From contig CANLYR010000009.1 of assembly GCA_947495425.1 (NCBI GenBank), forward strand, positions 62,001 to 126,000: a stretch of DNA of 64,000 bases. Direction: 5' to 3'. The notes beneath the pieces are model-generated. The model saw only the letters and a list, made by a program, of their open reading frames with translations. It had not been told where the DNA came from and did not search any database. Shown here piece after piece: positions 52,590-61,340 of the stretch (positions are counted from its first letter, which is position 1; every line of letters starts with the position of its first letter). Position numbers and translations under genes: made by a program. Source of the stretch: an uncultured Aquimarina sp. GTDB taxonomy: Bacteria; Bacteroidota; Bacteroidia; Flavobacteriales; Flavobacteriaceae.

Positions 52590-53438
52590 ATGAATGCATT
52601 AGAAATCACATCACCCTTAGTATCTGTATCTTGGCTTTCAACACATCGTGATCATCCTGATTTGATGATATTAGATGCCACTATTAAAAAAGTTGCTGCT
52701 AATACACTTGAAACCTATACAAATCTCGCCATAAAAAACACTCGCTTTTTTGATATCAAAGGCACTTTTTCAGATACAAGTACTAATATTCCAAACATGT
52801 TACCTTCTCCAGAAGTTTTTTCTGAAGCATGCAAAGTCTTGGGAATCAACTCAAATCATACAATTATAGTATACGATAAATTAGGAATATACTCTAGCGC
52901 AAGAGTATGGTGGATGTTTACTAGTATGGGGCATAAGAATGTGGCAGTACTCGATGGAGGATTACCTGCATGGAAAAACGCGAACCTACCCTGTGAAGAA
53001 ATCCACAATCAAAAAACGTTTCAACGTGGCAACTTTGAAGCCAATTATAACCCTAAATTAGTAGTAAATGCTGCAATAGTTCATGATAGTATACTAGATA
53101 AAAACACCCTAATCCTAGATGCACGGTCGCCAGGTAGATTTAAAGCAGAAGAGCCTGAACCAAGAGAAAGCCTTAAGGGAGGTCATATCCCTAATGCTAT
53201 GAATCTACATTATACTAAGCTACTACGCGATGGTAAAATGCTTCCAATTCAGGAATTAAAAGAAATTTTTTCTGATTATACTATGGAACATAAAAAACTG
53301 ATCTTTACCTGTGGATCAGGAATTACTGCCTGCATCATTATGCTTGCTGCGACACTTTGTGGATACAAAAATATGTCGATTTATGATGGCTCCTGGAGTG
53401 AATGGGGACAGCTAGATAATGCACCGATCCAATGTTAG
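52590..53438 (+). CDS. Sulfurtransferase with two rhodanese domains (3-mercaptopyruvate type)
   Basis: The start at 52590 (MNALEITSPLVSVSWLSTHR) gives 282 residues, normal for the two-domain family. The N-terminal domain has TIIVYDKLGIYSSARVWWMF and FTSMGHKNVAVLDGGLPAWK; the C-terminal one has LILDARSPGRFKAEEPEPRE and the active loop CGSGITA with the catalytic Cys241. CGSG(I/V)T is the mercaptopyruvate sulfurtransferase form; thiosulfate enzymes carry CRKGVT. It passes sulfane sulfur from 3-mercaptopyruvate to acceptors. Confidence 0.92.
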   Translation: MNALEITSPLVSVSWLSTHRDHPDLMILDATIKKVAANTLETYTNLAIKNTRFFDIKGTFSDTSTNIPNMLPSPEVFSEACKVLGINSNHTIIVYDKLGIYSSARVWWMFTSMGHKNVAVLDGGLPAWKNANLPCEEIHNQKTFQRGNFEANYNPKLVVNAAIVHDSILDKNTLILDARSPGRFKAEEPEPRESLKGGHIPNAMNLHYTKLLRDGKMLPIQELKEIFSDYTMEHKKLIFTCGSGITACIIMLAATLCGYKNMSIYDGSWSEWGQLDNAPIQC

Positions 53439-53467
53439 ATTATAAAGAAACACTACCTTGCCAACAT

Positions 53468-54568
53468 ATGAAATATTCATTCTCTTTAGTATTCATTTCA
53501 ATATTCCTGTCCATTACTGGAATTGCTCAGGATACCAGATTTAACTTACAGGATTTTTATACTGATAATGATGAACTACATTGTACTGTTGATTCAATTT
53601 TTAATACCCTATCGGATCGAGAAAAAATAGCACAAATGATTATTAGTTGCACAGGAGAATTGGGAAAACCCGAGGCTACCGTAAAAAAATTTGTACAAGA
53701 GAATCTCATAGGTGGTGTGGTGTTCTTAAAAGGAAACAAGCAAACACACACCAAAACAATTAAAAAATTTAATTCAATTTCAGAAAAAAATAAATCCTTA
53801 CCGCTTATTTTTAGTATGGACGCCGAGCCTAGTCTGTTTGCCAGTAGAATTAAAGGTGCCCGCGATGTAGGCAAAACTATCGATATTAAAAATGATGCAC
53901 AATCTGATGCTGTTGTGAATATTATTAATCAAGAGCTAAAAGAAATTGGGGTGCACCACAACTTTGCTCCGGTATTGGATATCAGCCCAAGTAACGAAGC
54001 AATCAAATCGCGTAGTTACGGTAATAACAAAGATTCTGTGGTTGATCTTGCCAATCGTTTTATACAATGCACTCAAGAAGGTGGCATAATCGCAACTGCC
54101 AAACATTTTCCCGGCCATGGACTCGTAAAGGGCGATACTCATAAACAAAGCGTGTATATCGATGGCTCCTTACAGGAAGTAGATAATTATAAACCCATCA
54201 TTGCCGCTGGTGTTTTATCTATTATGGTCGCTCATATTACGGTAAAAAACAATGATATTTTTGGCACTAATGGGTTGCCAGCCAGTTGCTCAAGAAGAAT
54301 TATTACCGATGTTTTAAAAGACGGGATGTGTTTTGATGGCATCGTGATCTCTGATGCTTTGAATATCATGAAAGCCGTTACTATTTTAGACAATGCTCCT
54401 CTACTCGCCTCAAAAGCCGGTTGTGATATGATCCTGATGCCACAAGATGAAGAAAACACAATGAAATCTATCCTTGCTGAAATCAAAACTGATGAAGAAT
54501 ATCACAAGCAGGTTATGAAATCGGTCAAAAAGATTTTACGACTAAAGGTTTGTGCAGGGATACTGTAG
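53468..54568 (+). CDS. Glycoside hydrolase family 3 (beta-N-acetylhexosaminidase type)
   Basis: Starting at 53468 gives 366 residues with a signal peptide (KYSFSLVFISIFLSITGIAQ), so it is exported. GH3 blocks include NLIGGVVFLKGN, GVHHNFAPVLDISPSNEAIK, the AKHFPGHGLVKGDTH signature of NagZ-like enzymes (acid/base loop) and the nucleophile in GIVISDALNIMKA. It has the single TIM-barrel form without the second GH3 domain. It probably acts on N-acetylglucosaminyl linkages, such as peptidoglycan or chitin fragments; the substrate is inferred from the NagZ signature. The longer in-frame start overlaps the sulfurtransferase gene. Confidence 0.9.
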   Translation: MKYSFSLVFISIFLSITGIAQDTRFNLQDFYTDNDELHCTVDSIFNTLSDREKIAQMIISCTGELGKPEATVKKFVQENLIGGVVFLKGNKQTHTKTIKKFNSISEKNKSLPLIFSMDAEPSLFASRIKGARDVGKTIDIKNDAQSDAVVNIINQELKEIGVHHNFAPVLDISPSNEAIKSRSYGNNKDSVVDLANRFIQCTQEGGIIATAKHFPGHGLVKGDTHKQSVYIDGSLQEVDNYKPIIAAGVLSIMVAHITVKNNDIFGTNGLPASCSRRIITDVLKDGMCFDGIVISDALNIMKAVTILDNAPLLASKAGCDMILMPQDEENTMKSILAEIKTDEEYHKQVMKSVKKILRLKVCAGIL

Positions 54569-54803
54569 TGGTAGATCGATGAAAAATAGGGTTTACATAT
54601 GAGTTCACTCTTAGCAATAGTATAATAGCTTAGACTTATCAAATGCTCTTAGACTACTTGTTTTAGTGCTTAAACAAGGTTTTAGACTTAAAAACTGACG
54701 AAAAAATCGTAATAGATATAGGAGATTATGTGTACTTTTACATACAGCCAATTGTTATGATCAATTGTCTATTTTGTATTTATACACAAACAGCTTAATT
54801 CAA

Positions 54804-55916
54804 ATGGCAAATGTTAACACTATAGACTTTACTGTAAAAATTAATGACCTTCAAGAATCCAAGTTTGTGGCTAAAACTTATTCTGATGAATTATCATCAA
54901 ATCAAGTACTTTTAGAAATTGAAAAAATTTCATTTACTTCAAATAACATTACCTACGGTATTGTTGGAGAGCAAATGAACTATTGGAATTTTTTTCCAGC
55001 TCAACATGAATATGGAATTATTCCGGCTTGGGGGTTTGCTAAAGTTATTGTTTCCAACCATCCAGGTGTACAAGTGGGGCAACGATTTTATGGATACTAT
55101 CCAACGAGTACCCACTTATTGGTTACCATTGACAATGTTAACAGCAAAGGTTTTATGGATAAAACTAAACACCGCCAAGCTCTTCCTCCAATCTATAATT
55201 TTTATTCTAATACGGAAAAAGACCCTACATTCACTCCAGAGACTGAGGCGTTAATTGCTATATTTCGTCCATTGTTTGTTACATCTTTTTTAATTGATGA
55301 TTATCTAGCAGATCATAATCTCTACAATGCCACACAAATACTCTTGACAAGCGCATCTAGTAAAACTGCTCAAGCGTTGGCGTTCTTATTAGCAAATAGA
55401 AAAAAAGAAAACGCATTGAATTTCAACCTTTTGGGGCTTACTTCAAACAAAAATGTAGAATTCGTAGAGCAACTGGGTTGGTATGATCAAACGATAAGTT
55501 ACGACAAAATTTCTCATTTAGATGCTACTGAAAAATCTGTTATCATTGACTTTACAGGTAACCATAACCTCCAATTTGGCTTACAAATGTTATTGAGTGA
55601 CAAACTGATGTACAATTGTCTTGTGGGGCTTGTCGATTGGCAAAACCTAGAAGGTGAAAACCCACTACCCCAAAAAGGAGCGTTTTTCTTTGCTCCTAAA
55701 CACGCAGAAAAAAGGCAAAAAGAATGGGGAGCATTTAGATTTCAACAAAAAATTGAAGTGGCTTGGTTACAGTTCGTAGACGCTACTCAATCAGTAATTT
55801 CAATCAAAGAACACATAGGAATGGAAAGGTTAAAACAATTATATTTGGATATGTTAAATGGGAAAATTGACCCAAAATATGGGAATATTGTAAACCTAAA
55901 AAATAAAAAATTATAA
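54804..55916 (+). CDS. DUF2855 family protein
   Basis: Starting at 54804 (MANVNTIDFTVKINDLQESK) gives 370 residues. The protein matches DUF2855 in layout: SSNQVLLEIEKISFTSNNIT, IVGEQMNYWNFFPAQHEYGI, PAWGFAKVIVSNHPGVQVGQ. This resembles a degenerate medium-chain dehydrogenase with a Rossmann-like second half (TQILLTSASSKTAQALAFLL). The activity is unknown. It has no clear operon partner: 235 nt separate it from the GH3 gene. Confidence 0.82.
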   Translation: MANVNTIDFTVKINDLQESKFVAKTYSDELSSNQVLLEIEKISFTSNNITYGIVGEQMNYWNFFPAQHEYGIIPAWGFAKVIVSNHPGVQVGQRFYGYYPTSTHLLVTIDNVNSKGFMDKTKHRQALPPIYNFYSNTEKDPTFTPETEALIAIFRPLFVTSFLIDDYLADHNLYNATQILLTSASSKTAQALAFLLANRKKENALNFNLLGLTSNKNVEFVEQLGWYDQTISYDKISHLDATEKSVIIDFTGNHNLQFGLQMLLSDKLMYNCLVGLVDWQNLEGENPLPQKGAFFFAPKHAEKRQKEWGAFRFQQKIEVAWLQFVDATQSVISIKEHIGMERLKQLYLDMLNGKIDPKYGNIVNLKNKKL

Positions 55917-56102
55917 CAATTCCGTATACTCTATATGCACCCTTCGGGAAGCAAACGTAACATACAAAAAACGTTAGACAAATAAAATGGATATAGTAAA
56001 GAGTTATCCCAGTACCCATCAAAAAATTATCCGAATTTTCACTAGCTCATCCCTTTTAATTAACTTCGCACACAATGCAATTACCCACATATAGATTGAA
56101 AC

Positions 56103-56681
56103 ATGTGTAGATATCATAAAAAAACGCTGATATTACTATTATTTATGCTGACTTCACAAATAACTGAAGCACAATTCATAAAAGAAAAATCAATAAATGC
56201 TCAAATAGGCTATGGCCTCAGTGTACCATATGATAGTGCTGACGCTATTGTTAACGATGGATTTTTTGCACAAGGGGAATTCGTTTTAAAAGCAACGTCT
56301 TGGGTTGAATTTAGACCCTATGCCGGTTTTATTTTAACCAACTCCGATGGAAAAGATTTAGATGATAATCCCACAGATGAAAAAGCCGAATCCAAAGCCT
56401 TTTTATTAGGGAGTAAAGCAAGAGTAAGAGCCCCAATACCTTGGATAGCTCCATATTTTGAAATTGGGATAGGAGCTTCAATCGGAAGATTTGAAACATT
56501 GACCGCTTTTGACAATATTGATAAAAGTGGAATCATATACCACATTCCTATTTCTTTCGGACTAGAATTAGGGCGCAATAATAATACTGATATAGGACTT
56601 TCCTACTATTTTCAGCCCTCTGTTGAACAGTTTGTTGGAGCATTTGCCATAGGAATCACATTTCCTTTAAAAAACAACTAG
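56103..56681 (+). CDS. Small outer-membrane beta-barrel protein
   Basis: A 192-residue protein with a signal peptide (KKTLILLLFMLTSQITEAQF) and alternating beta strands (INAQIGYGLSVPYDSADAIV, WVEFRPYAGFILT, GIIYHIPISFGLEL, DIGLSYYFQPS) ending near VGAFAIGITFPLKNN. This is a small porin-like or OmpX/OmpW-like barrel. No specific family was recognised. It stands alone between DUF2855 and the AraC gene. Confidence 0.75.
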   Translation: MCRYHKKTLILLLFMLTSQITEAQFIKEKSINAQIGYGLSVPYDSADAIVNDGFFAQGEFVLKATSWVEFRPYAGFILTNSDGKDLDDNPTDEKAESKAFLLGSKARVRAPIPWIAPYFEIGIGASIGRFETLTAFDNIDKSGIIYHIPISFGLELGRNNNTDIGLSYYFQPSVEQFVGAFAIGITFPLKNN

Positions 56682-56820
56682 TGTAGTACAGCTTCAGTTA
56701 TTGTTGCTCTGAACAACATTTTAGGAGATCATAATTTCTTACTTTCGATGAACCATAAACTGAGTTAAATCAATGATCTCTTAGAGGTTCTCGTATATTT
56801 CATATCATCTAAAGAAAAGA

Positions 56821-57744
56821 ATGACTCCTTCAGAAAACAAATTAACAAAAGACTATATCCGTCGCATTAATCTCGCGCTGCAGTATATAGACGATCACCT
56901 TGATGCTCAATTATCATTAGCATCTATTGCAGCTGTAGCGCATTATTCACCATTTCATTTTCATCGTATTTTCAAGGCTATTATTGGTGAACCATTAAAC
57001 GCATACGTAAGTAGACGGCGCATAGAAAAGACAGCTTCGATACTATTGCATAAAAAAGAGGTTCGTATTGCCGAACTTTCACTTCAATATGGATTTACCA
57101 GTAATTCTTCCTTTACAAGGGCTTTCAAAAACTTCTATGGCATACCCCCAACACAATTCCGGAAAGAAAATCCAAACAAGTTTAGCAAGATACATACCAT
57201 AGAAAGCAAGAATAGACAAGAAAATTCACATATTGAAAAATATATTTGCAACATTACGAATCATTTAAACTGGATTAAGATGAATGCAACTATTGAAATT
57301 AAAGAAATACCAGCCCTAAACTTTGCAGGCATTACTCATATTGGAATACAAGGGATCGAAAATACATTCGAGCACTTGATTCAATGGGCAAAGTACAAAG
57401 GTCTTATGGACACTTCTGAAGCTAAATTGGGAAGAGTTTTTCATGATAGTTTTAAAATAACTTCACCAAACAAAGTACGCATGAGTATTTGCATACAAAC
57501 TGATCAACCCTTTACAAGAGAAGGAGAAATAAGTGCAATCACCATTAAAAAAAGCAAATGTATTGTGGGACGTTTTGAAATAGCACCTAATGATTTTGAA
57601 AAATCCTGGAGTGCCCTATTTGTATGGATGAATGATAACGGATATAAAAAAACTGAAGAAAACCCATTCGAAATCTATCATAATGATTTTAGAACACATC
57701 CTGAGCATAAATTTATAGTAGATTTATATATTCCTATTATGTAA
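56821..57744 (+). CDS. AraC-family regulator with C-terminal GyrI-like domain
   Basis: A 307-residue regulator. Residues ~10-115 carry two AraC helix-turn-helix units (LSLASIAAVAHYSPFHFHRI, ELSLQYGFTSNSSFTRAFKN, YGIPPTQFRK). Residues ~150-307 are a GyrI-like small-molecule-binding domain (IEIKEIPALNFAGITHIGIQ, EIYHNDFRTHPEHKFIVDLY). This is the SbmC/BmrR-type sensor layout seen in multidrug or metabolite-responsive regulators. The next gene, a small membrane protein 30 nt downstream, is its likeliest target or partner. Confidence 0.9.
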   Translation: MTPSENKLTKDYIRRINLALQYIDDHLDAQLSLASIAAVAHYSPFHFHRIFKAIIGEPLNAYVSRRRIEKTASILLHKKEVRIAELSLQYGFTSNSSFTRAFKNFYGIPPTQFRKENPNKFSKIHTIESKNRQENSHIEKYICNITNHLNWIKMNATIEIKEIPALNFAGITHIGIQGIENTFEHLIQWAKYKGLMDTSEAKLGRVFHDSFKITSPNKVRMSICIQTDQPFTREGEISAITIKKSKCIVGRFEIAPNDFEKSWSALFVWMNDNGYKKTEENPFEIYHNDFRTHPEHKFIVDLYIPIM

Positions 57745-57774
57745 AAGGTGTGATTTAATTAGAAATATAAGAAT

Positions 57775-58197
57775 ATGACCGAAAAATTCATTCAAAACGT
57801 ATTAATAGCCTCAGGGTTGATCAATATCCTAGCAGTTTTGACATTTTCAAAACTATTTACCAATCCTGTGATTCCTGAAACTGATCCTGTGGTGATGTCC
57901 AATTTTGGGCTTGTTATGATCATGGTCTGGGGACTAGCTTATATTGCCGTTTCAAAAAATTATAAAAATGTAAATTGGGTATTGATTGTTTTTGCTATCG
58001 AAAAACTATGCTACGTAATTGCCTGGGGCTTATGGTTTCGAGAACATGATCTGTTGTCAGTATATCAAAAAGATATTTTTGCAGGTATTTTCTACTCTAT
58101 TTATGGATTGAATGATTTTCTGTTTATGATTTTTTTTGGTCTTGTATTTTTTAAAATAAATAAAACAACCACGCCACAAATATGTCAAACAGATTAG
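57775..58197 (+). CDS. Four-helix membrane protein after the AraC-GyrI regulator
   Basis: A 140-residue protein with four hydrophobic segments (NVLIASGLINILAVLTFSKL, VMSNFGLVMIMVWGLAYIAV, VLIVFAIEKLCYVIAWGLWF, GIFYSIYGLNDFLFMIFFGL). No family is recognised. The 30-nt gap from the regulator suggests one transcript. Small membrane proteins in this place often handle the compound sensed by the regulator, but that is inference. Confidence 0.72.
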   Translation: MTEKFIQNVLIASGLINILAVLTFSKLFTNPVIPETDPVVMSNFGLVMIMVWGLAYIAVSKNYKNVNWVLIVFAIEKLCYVIAWGLWFREHDLLSVYQKDIFAGIFYSIYGLNDFLFMIFFGLVFFKINKTTTPQICQTD

Positions 58198-58292
58198 GCA
58201 CACTACCCGCTATTTGTAATGAATTCAGACTTTAAACATCAGAGAAAACAAAGTCTAGGGAGAAAACAAAGAGTATTGAGATCTCACTATGT

Positions 58293-58305
58293 CTGCCTGA
58301 GGCAG
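58293..58305. repeat. Short palindrome of dispersed-repeat type
   Basis: CTGCC-TGA-GGCAG is a perfect dyad within GTCTGCCTGAGGCAGGATTA, a sequence type I recall between genes in Bacteroidetes genomes. No T run follows. Confidence 0.4.
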
Positions 58306-58375
58306 GATTAACGAGTAAAAAATATAAAAACGTTACTACATTACTAAAAAATTAAAGACCAAAAAAATGATTAAC

Positions 58376-59083
58376 ATGACTACTACATCAAACGTTTTAT
58401 TACGCTACATATTTACAATTTTATGTAGTTGTTCATCAAGCTCAACACTTCCGTTAAAAATACAATCCAGCAACACTCAAACGGATAATAAAACATTTTC
58501 TTTTTTGGCTCTGGGCGACTCATATACTGTAGGACAAAGTGTTGATCGGGATCAAAGTTGGCCTTTTCAACTAAAAAAGGGTTTAGATTCCTTAAATATC
58601 AATATAAAAACGCCTACTGTTATTGCTAAAACTGGATGGACTACACGTGATTTATTACGGGCAATCAAAGAACAAGCTCCGTCGAATCATGATCTTGTTT
58701 CCTTACTCATCGGGGTAAACAATCAATTTCAAGGAAAATCTTTTTCAAAATTTAAGACAGAATTCGATGATTTGCTTTTGATTTCTAAAACATTAGCGGA
58801 TACTTATCAAAATGTCATAGTAGTCTCTATTCCGGATTATGGAGTTACTCCTTTTGGATCAAGAAATAAAATAACGATTGCAAAAGAGCTAGACTCCTAT
58901 AATACGTATATGCAACAGCGCTGTATAGAAAATAACATCAAATTTATTGATATTACCACAATTTCCAGAGCTTTGGAAACTAATGATAAAGCATTGGCAG
59001 TTGATAATTTACATCCCAGTGAGTATCAATATGGTTTGTGGGTAGAAAAAATCATCCCTGTAGTTTATGAAATTCTAAAATAA
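58376..59083 (+). CDS. SGNH/GDSL-type esterase, probably exported
   Basis: A protein of about 235 residues from 58376 (an ATG 9 nt upstream is equally possible). A hydrophobic N-terminus ends in LCSCSSSS, which may be a lipobox. Block I is LALGDSYTVGQS with the catalytic Ser, block III has LIGVNNQFQG with the Asn, and block V is VDNLHPSEYQ with the Asp-x-x-His pair. SGNH enzymes split ester or thioester bonds in lipids or acetylated sugars. The substrate is not predictable. It stands alone, transcribed toward a convergent hypothetical gene. Confidence 0.85.
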   Translation: MTTTSNVLLRYIFTILCSCSSSSTLPLKIQSSNTQTDNKTFSFLALGDSYTVGQSVDRDQSWPFQLKKGLDSLNINIKTPTVIAKTGWTTRDLLRAIKEQAPSNHDLVSLLIGVNNQFQGKSFSKFKTEFDDLLLISKTLADTYQNVIVVSIPDYGVTPFGSRNKITIAKELDSYNTYMQQRCIENNIKFIDITTISRALETNDKALAVDNLHPSEYQYGLWVEKIIPVVYEILK

Positions 59084-59116
59084 GGCATTTGTTATATAAG
59101 ATAAAGCAAAGAAATT

Positions 59117-59473
59117 TTAACGTTGCATCGCATGTTCTTGTTCGGAATGTAATTTGATTCGTAGTAGCACATAAAAATCAAACGTTATTGCTCTAATTGT
59201 TGCTTGATTTTCTACATCAATTTTTAATGCATGGTTATCTAAAGCACTATGGTACCACTCCCATAGTGTATCTGTTCGGTTGCTAAAACCCATTAGCGAT
59301 AAAATTGCGGTACCAAGCTCGATATTAAATAAAGAGCTGTCAAAACCTACTGTACTTAATTGATTCATAAACCTGATTCCTAATAGTTCATTCTTAATCA
59401 AGAATAGAATTAAATCCTGATCTGTTGATAATCTGAATTTTGGGAAATCTTGAGCATTTACCTTTGGTTTCAT
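59117..59473 (-). CDS. Hypothetical cytoplasmic protein
   Basis: A 118-residue, mostly helical protein (DFPKFRLSTDQDLILFLIKN, LLGIRFMNQLSTVGFDSSLF, NIELGTAILSLMGFSN) with no signal peptide or membrane helix and no recognised family. It lies downstream of the XRE gene on the same strand, 207 nt away. Co-regulation with that repressor is possible but not shown. Confidence 0.6.
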   Translation of the reverse strand: MKPKVNAQDFPKFRLSTDQDLILFLIKNELLGIRFMNQLSTVGFDSSLFNIELGTAILSLMGFSNRTDTLWEWYHSALDNHALKIDVENQATIRAITFDFYVLLRIKLHSEQEHAMQR

Positions 59474-59680
59474 CTACTTAATTCTTTTAATTTTTTAAAA
59501 TAAGGTATTATAAAATTAGCGTAGTTCCCGGCCTTTGCTGAAGTAATCATTTTCAAATATAATGCGTTACCAAGTGCTATCTTCTATATAGAAGCGGGTA
59601 TATAATATTTATTAAGAACTATGATTCCTTAATAAAAATCCATAAATCAACAATTGCATGAGTAGGATTTGCAATTTGAT

Positions 59681-60001
59681 CTATGTTATATTATTATCTT
59701 TCTTTACTGTTCTGCGATACGCAGCTTTTTCTTCAGCAACTTTGAGTACTGCTCTAGAACAATTCATTTCATAAATATGTTTGGCAAGACGATCACTTAC
59801 AAATTCGTCCTGTAGCTCTTCAATACCAAGATCAAAAATCGTTGCCAGCTTTACCAATCTATTTTGGTCAAAATCTCGCTTACCATTTTCAATTTTACTT
59901 AGATTTGCAGCATCCAAATCCAATTGAGCTGCCAGCTTCGTTAGGGTGAGCCCTTTTTTTGTTCTAAGTAGCCTTATGTATTCTCCAAAAGTTTCTTTCA
60001 T
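59681..60001 (-). CDS. XRE-family helix-turn-helix repressor
   Basis: Starting at 60001 (MKETFGEYIRLLRTKKGLTL) gives 106 residues; the in-frame Met at 60013 would lie in the operator. The Cro/CI-type domain covers ~5-62 (LTKLAAQLDLDAANLSKIEN, GKRDFDQNRLVKLATIFDLG, IEELQDEFV), followed by a ~45-residue helical tail. A perfect dyad overlaps its promoter (60007-60051), which suggests autorepression. Its other targets are unknown; the gene at 59117 lies downstream. Confidence 0.88.
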   Translation of the reverse strand: MKETFGEYIRLLRTKKGLTLTKLAAQLDLDAANLSKIENGKRDFDQNRLVKLATIFDLGIEELQDEFVSDRLAKHIYEMNCSRAVLKVAEEKAAYRRTVKKDNNIT

Positions 60002-60006
60002 TTGAC

Positions 60007-60051
60007 TTGTCAATCTTTGACAAATTTAATAGACTTTTATCGATTTTCAAA
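60007..60051 (-). promoter_or_regulatory. Promoter and operator of the XRE repressor gene
   Basis: On the minus strand: TTTG (60051-60048), a 19-nt spacer, TAAATTTG (60028-60021), a full Bacteroidetes promoter. A perfect inverted repeat TTGTCAA-TCT-TTGACAA (60007-60023) overlaps the end of the -7 element and the expected start site. Binding there would block transcription initiation. Confidence 0.7.
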
Positions 60052-60092
60052 CAAAAAAATGATAGGTACCTGATTTTTTATCAACAGAGCGA

Positions 60093-61196
60093 TCAAATTA
60101 CCTCAAATAACTTCCCCGGCAAGGGCTTTATGATTCCTTTCAGCTCCATAGTTAATAAAATTGAAGCTGTTTTAAAAGTCGGGATGTTGCACTGTAAGGC
60201 AATCACATCGAGTACTTCTTTTCCATTATCATTCAAAAAATTATAGATATTTTTCTCATCACCTTCTAGCTCGACAAATAATTTTTTCTGAACAGTTGCG
60301 TGTTCTTTTTCTTCTAATTCCCAATTGAGCATATAGATCAAATCAGCTGCGCTAGTTAGCATATGCGCCCGCTGTGTTTTAATGAGCATATTACATCCTG
60401 TGCTTAGGGGATCATGAGCTCTGCCTGGCACAGCAAAGACGTCGCGATTATACGAATTAGCAATATCTGCGGTCACCAGAGAACCACCTTTATCAGCACT
60501 TTCGATTACTACGGTAGCTTCACTAAGGCCTGCGATGATACGATTACGCGCTAAAAAATTCTTACGGTCAAAAGTATCGGTACTCCAGAAATCAGTAAAA
60601 AACCCACCATTTTCTTCAATTTGGGCAACGTATTTCTTGTGCACTTTGGGATAGATCTGATTTAACCCATGTGCCAGACAACCAATTGTCTGTAAATTAT
60701 GCTTCACTGCTACACGTTGTGCCGTTATATCTACTCCGTAAGCAAAACCAGAGACAATCACCGGGTCTATAGGAGCGAGCATTTCTATGAACTCTTCACA
60801 AAATCGTACCCCGTAGTTCGTTACTTTTCTCGTTCCTACGATGCTCAACATCTTTTTCTGCTGTACATTTATATTTCCAGAACCGAACAAAACTACGGGT
60901 CCATCGATACAATGCTTTAATTTTTCGGGATACGCTGCCTCATCATATAGCCAACATTTAATAGTATTATCCTCGATAAATCGCAACTCATTTTCTGCAG
61001 CTCTGTAATGTTCAGGATTGTGTAGGTCTTTAATTTTTACACGACCAATTCCATCGATTTTGAGAAGATTAGTCGTTTTTTCACTAAGCACAGCTTCTGC
61101 AGAACCTACTTCGCGTATTAATTTTTTGATAGAACTATCACCAAGATTCGCTACTTTTTTAAGGGTAAGTAATCCCAAAAGTTTATTGACACTCAT
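60093..61196 (-). CDS. dprA: DNA-processing protein DprA/Smf
   Basis: A 367-residue cytoplasmic protein that binds incoming single-stranded DNA and loads RecA in natural transformation. N-terminal helix-hairpin-helix region (ILKIDGIGRVKIKDLHNPE) at ~40-60; Rossmann-fold core at ~100-300 with LFGSGNINVQQKKMLSIVGT, RKVTNYG, VSGFAYGVDITAQR and FAVPGRAHDPLSTGCNMLI; C-terminal winged-helix domain ~310-367 (ALQCNIPTFKTASILLTMEL). Length is normal. DprA is present in many bacteria not known to be transformable, so competence is not implied. Confidence 0.95.
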   Translation of the reverse strand: MSVNKLLGLLTLKKVANLGDSSIKKLIREVGSAEAVLSEKTTNLLKIDGIGRVKIKDLHNPEHYRAAENELRFIEDNTIKCWLYDEAAYPEKLKHCIDGPVVLFGSGNINVQQKKMLSIVGTRKVTNYGVRFCEEFIEMLAPIDPVIVSGFAYGVDITAQRVAVKHNLQTIGCLAHGLNQIYPKVHKKYVAQIEENGGFFTDFWSTDTFDRKNFLARNRIIAGLSEATVVIESADKGGSLVTADIANSYNRDVFAVPGRAHDPLSTGCNMLIKTQRAHMLTSAADLIYMLNWELEEKEHATVQKKLFVELEGDEKNIYNFLNDNGKEVLDVIALQCNIPTFKTASILLTMELKGIIKPLPGKLFEVI

Positions 61197-61286
61197 GTAC
61201 TCATTTATAAATCAGCACAAGTAACAAAAAAAATAAAACTGTTGATAAATTTAAACACTATAGTTTTAATGACTTTCATTTTTTCT

Positions 61287-61294
61287 TACCTTTG
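61287..61294 (+). promoter_or_regulatory. Candidate -7 element of the HU/SPOR gene
   Basis: TACCTTTG is a full match to TAnnTTTG, 46 nt before the ATG at 61341. A TTTT at 61264-61267, 19 nt upstream, is a near match to the -33 TTTG. Confidence 0.5.
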
Positions 61295-61340
61295 AATGCA
61301 ATAACCACACACTACAAAGCAGTAATTTTCAGAAGGGGTA

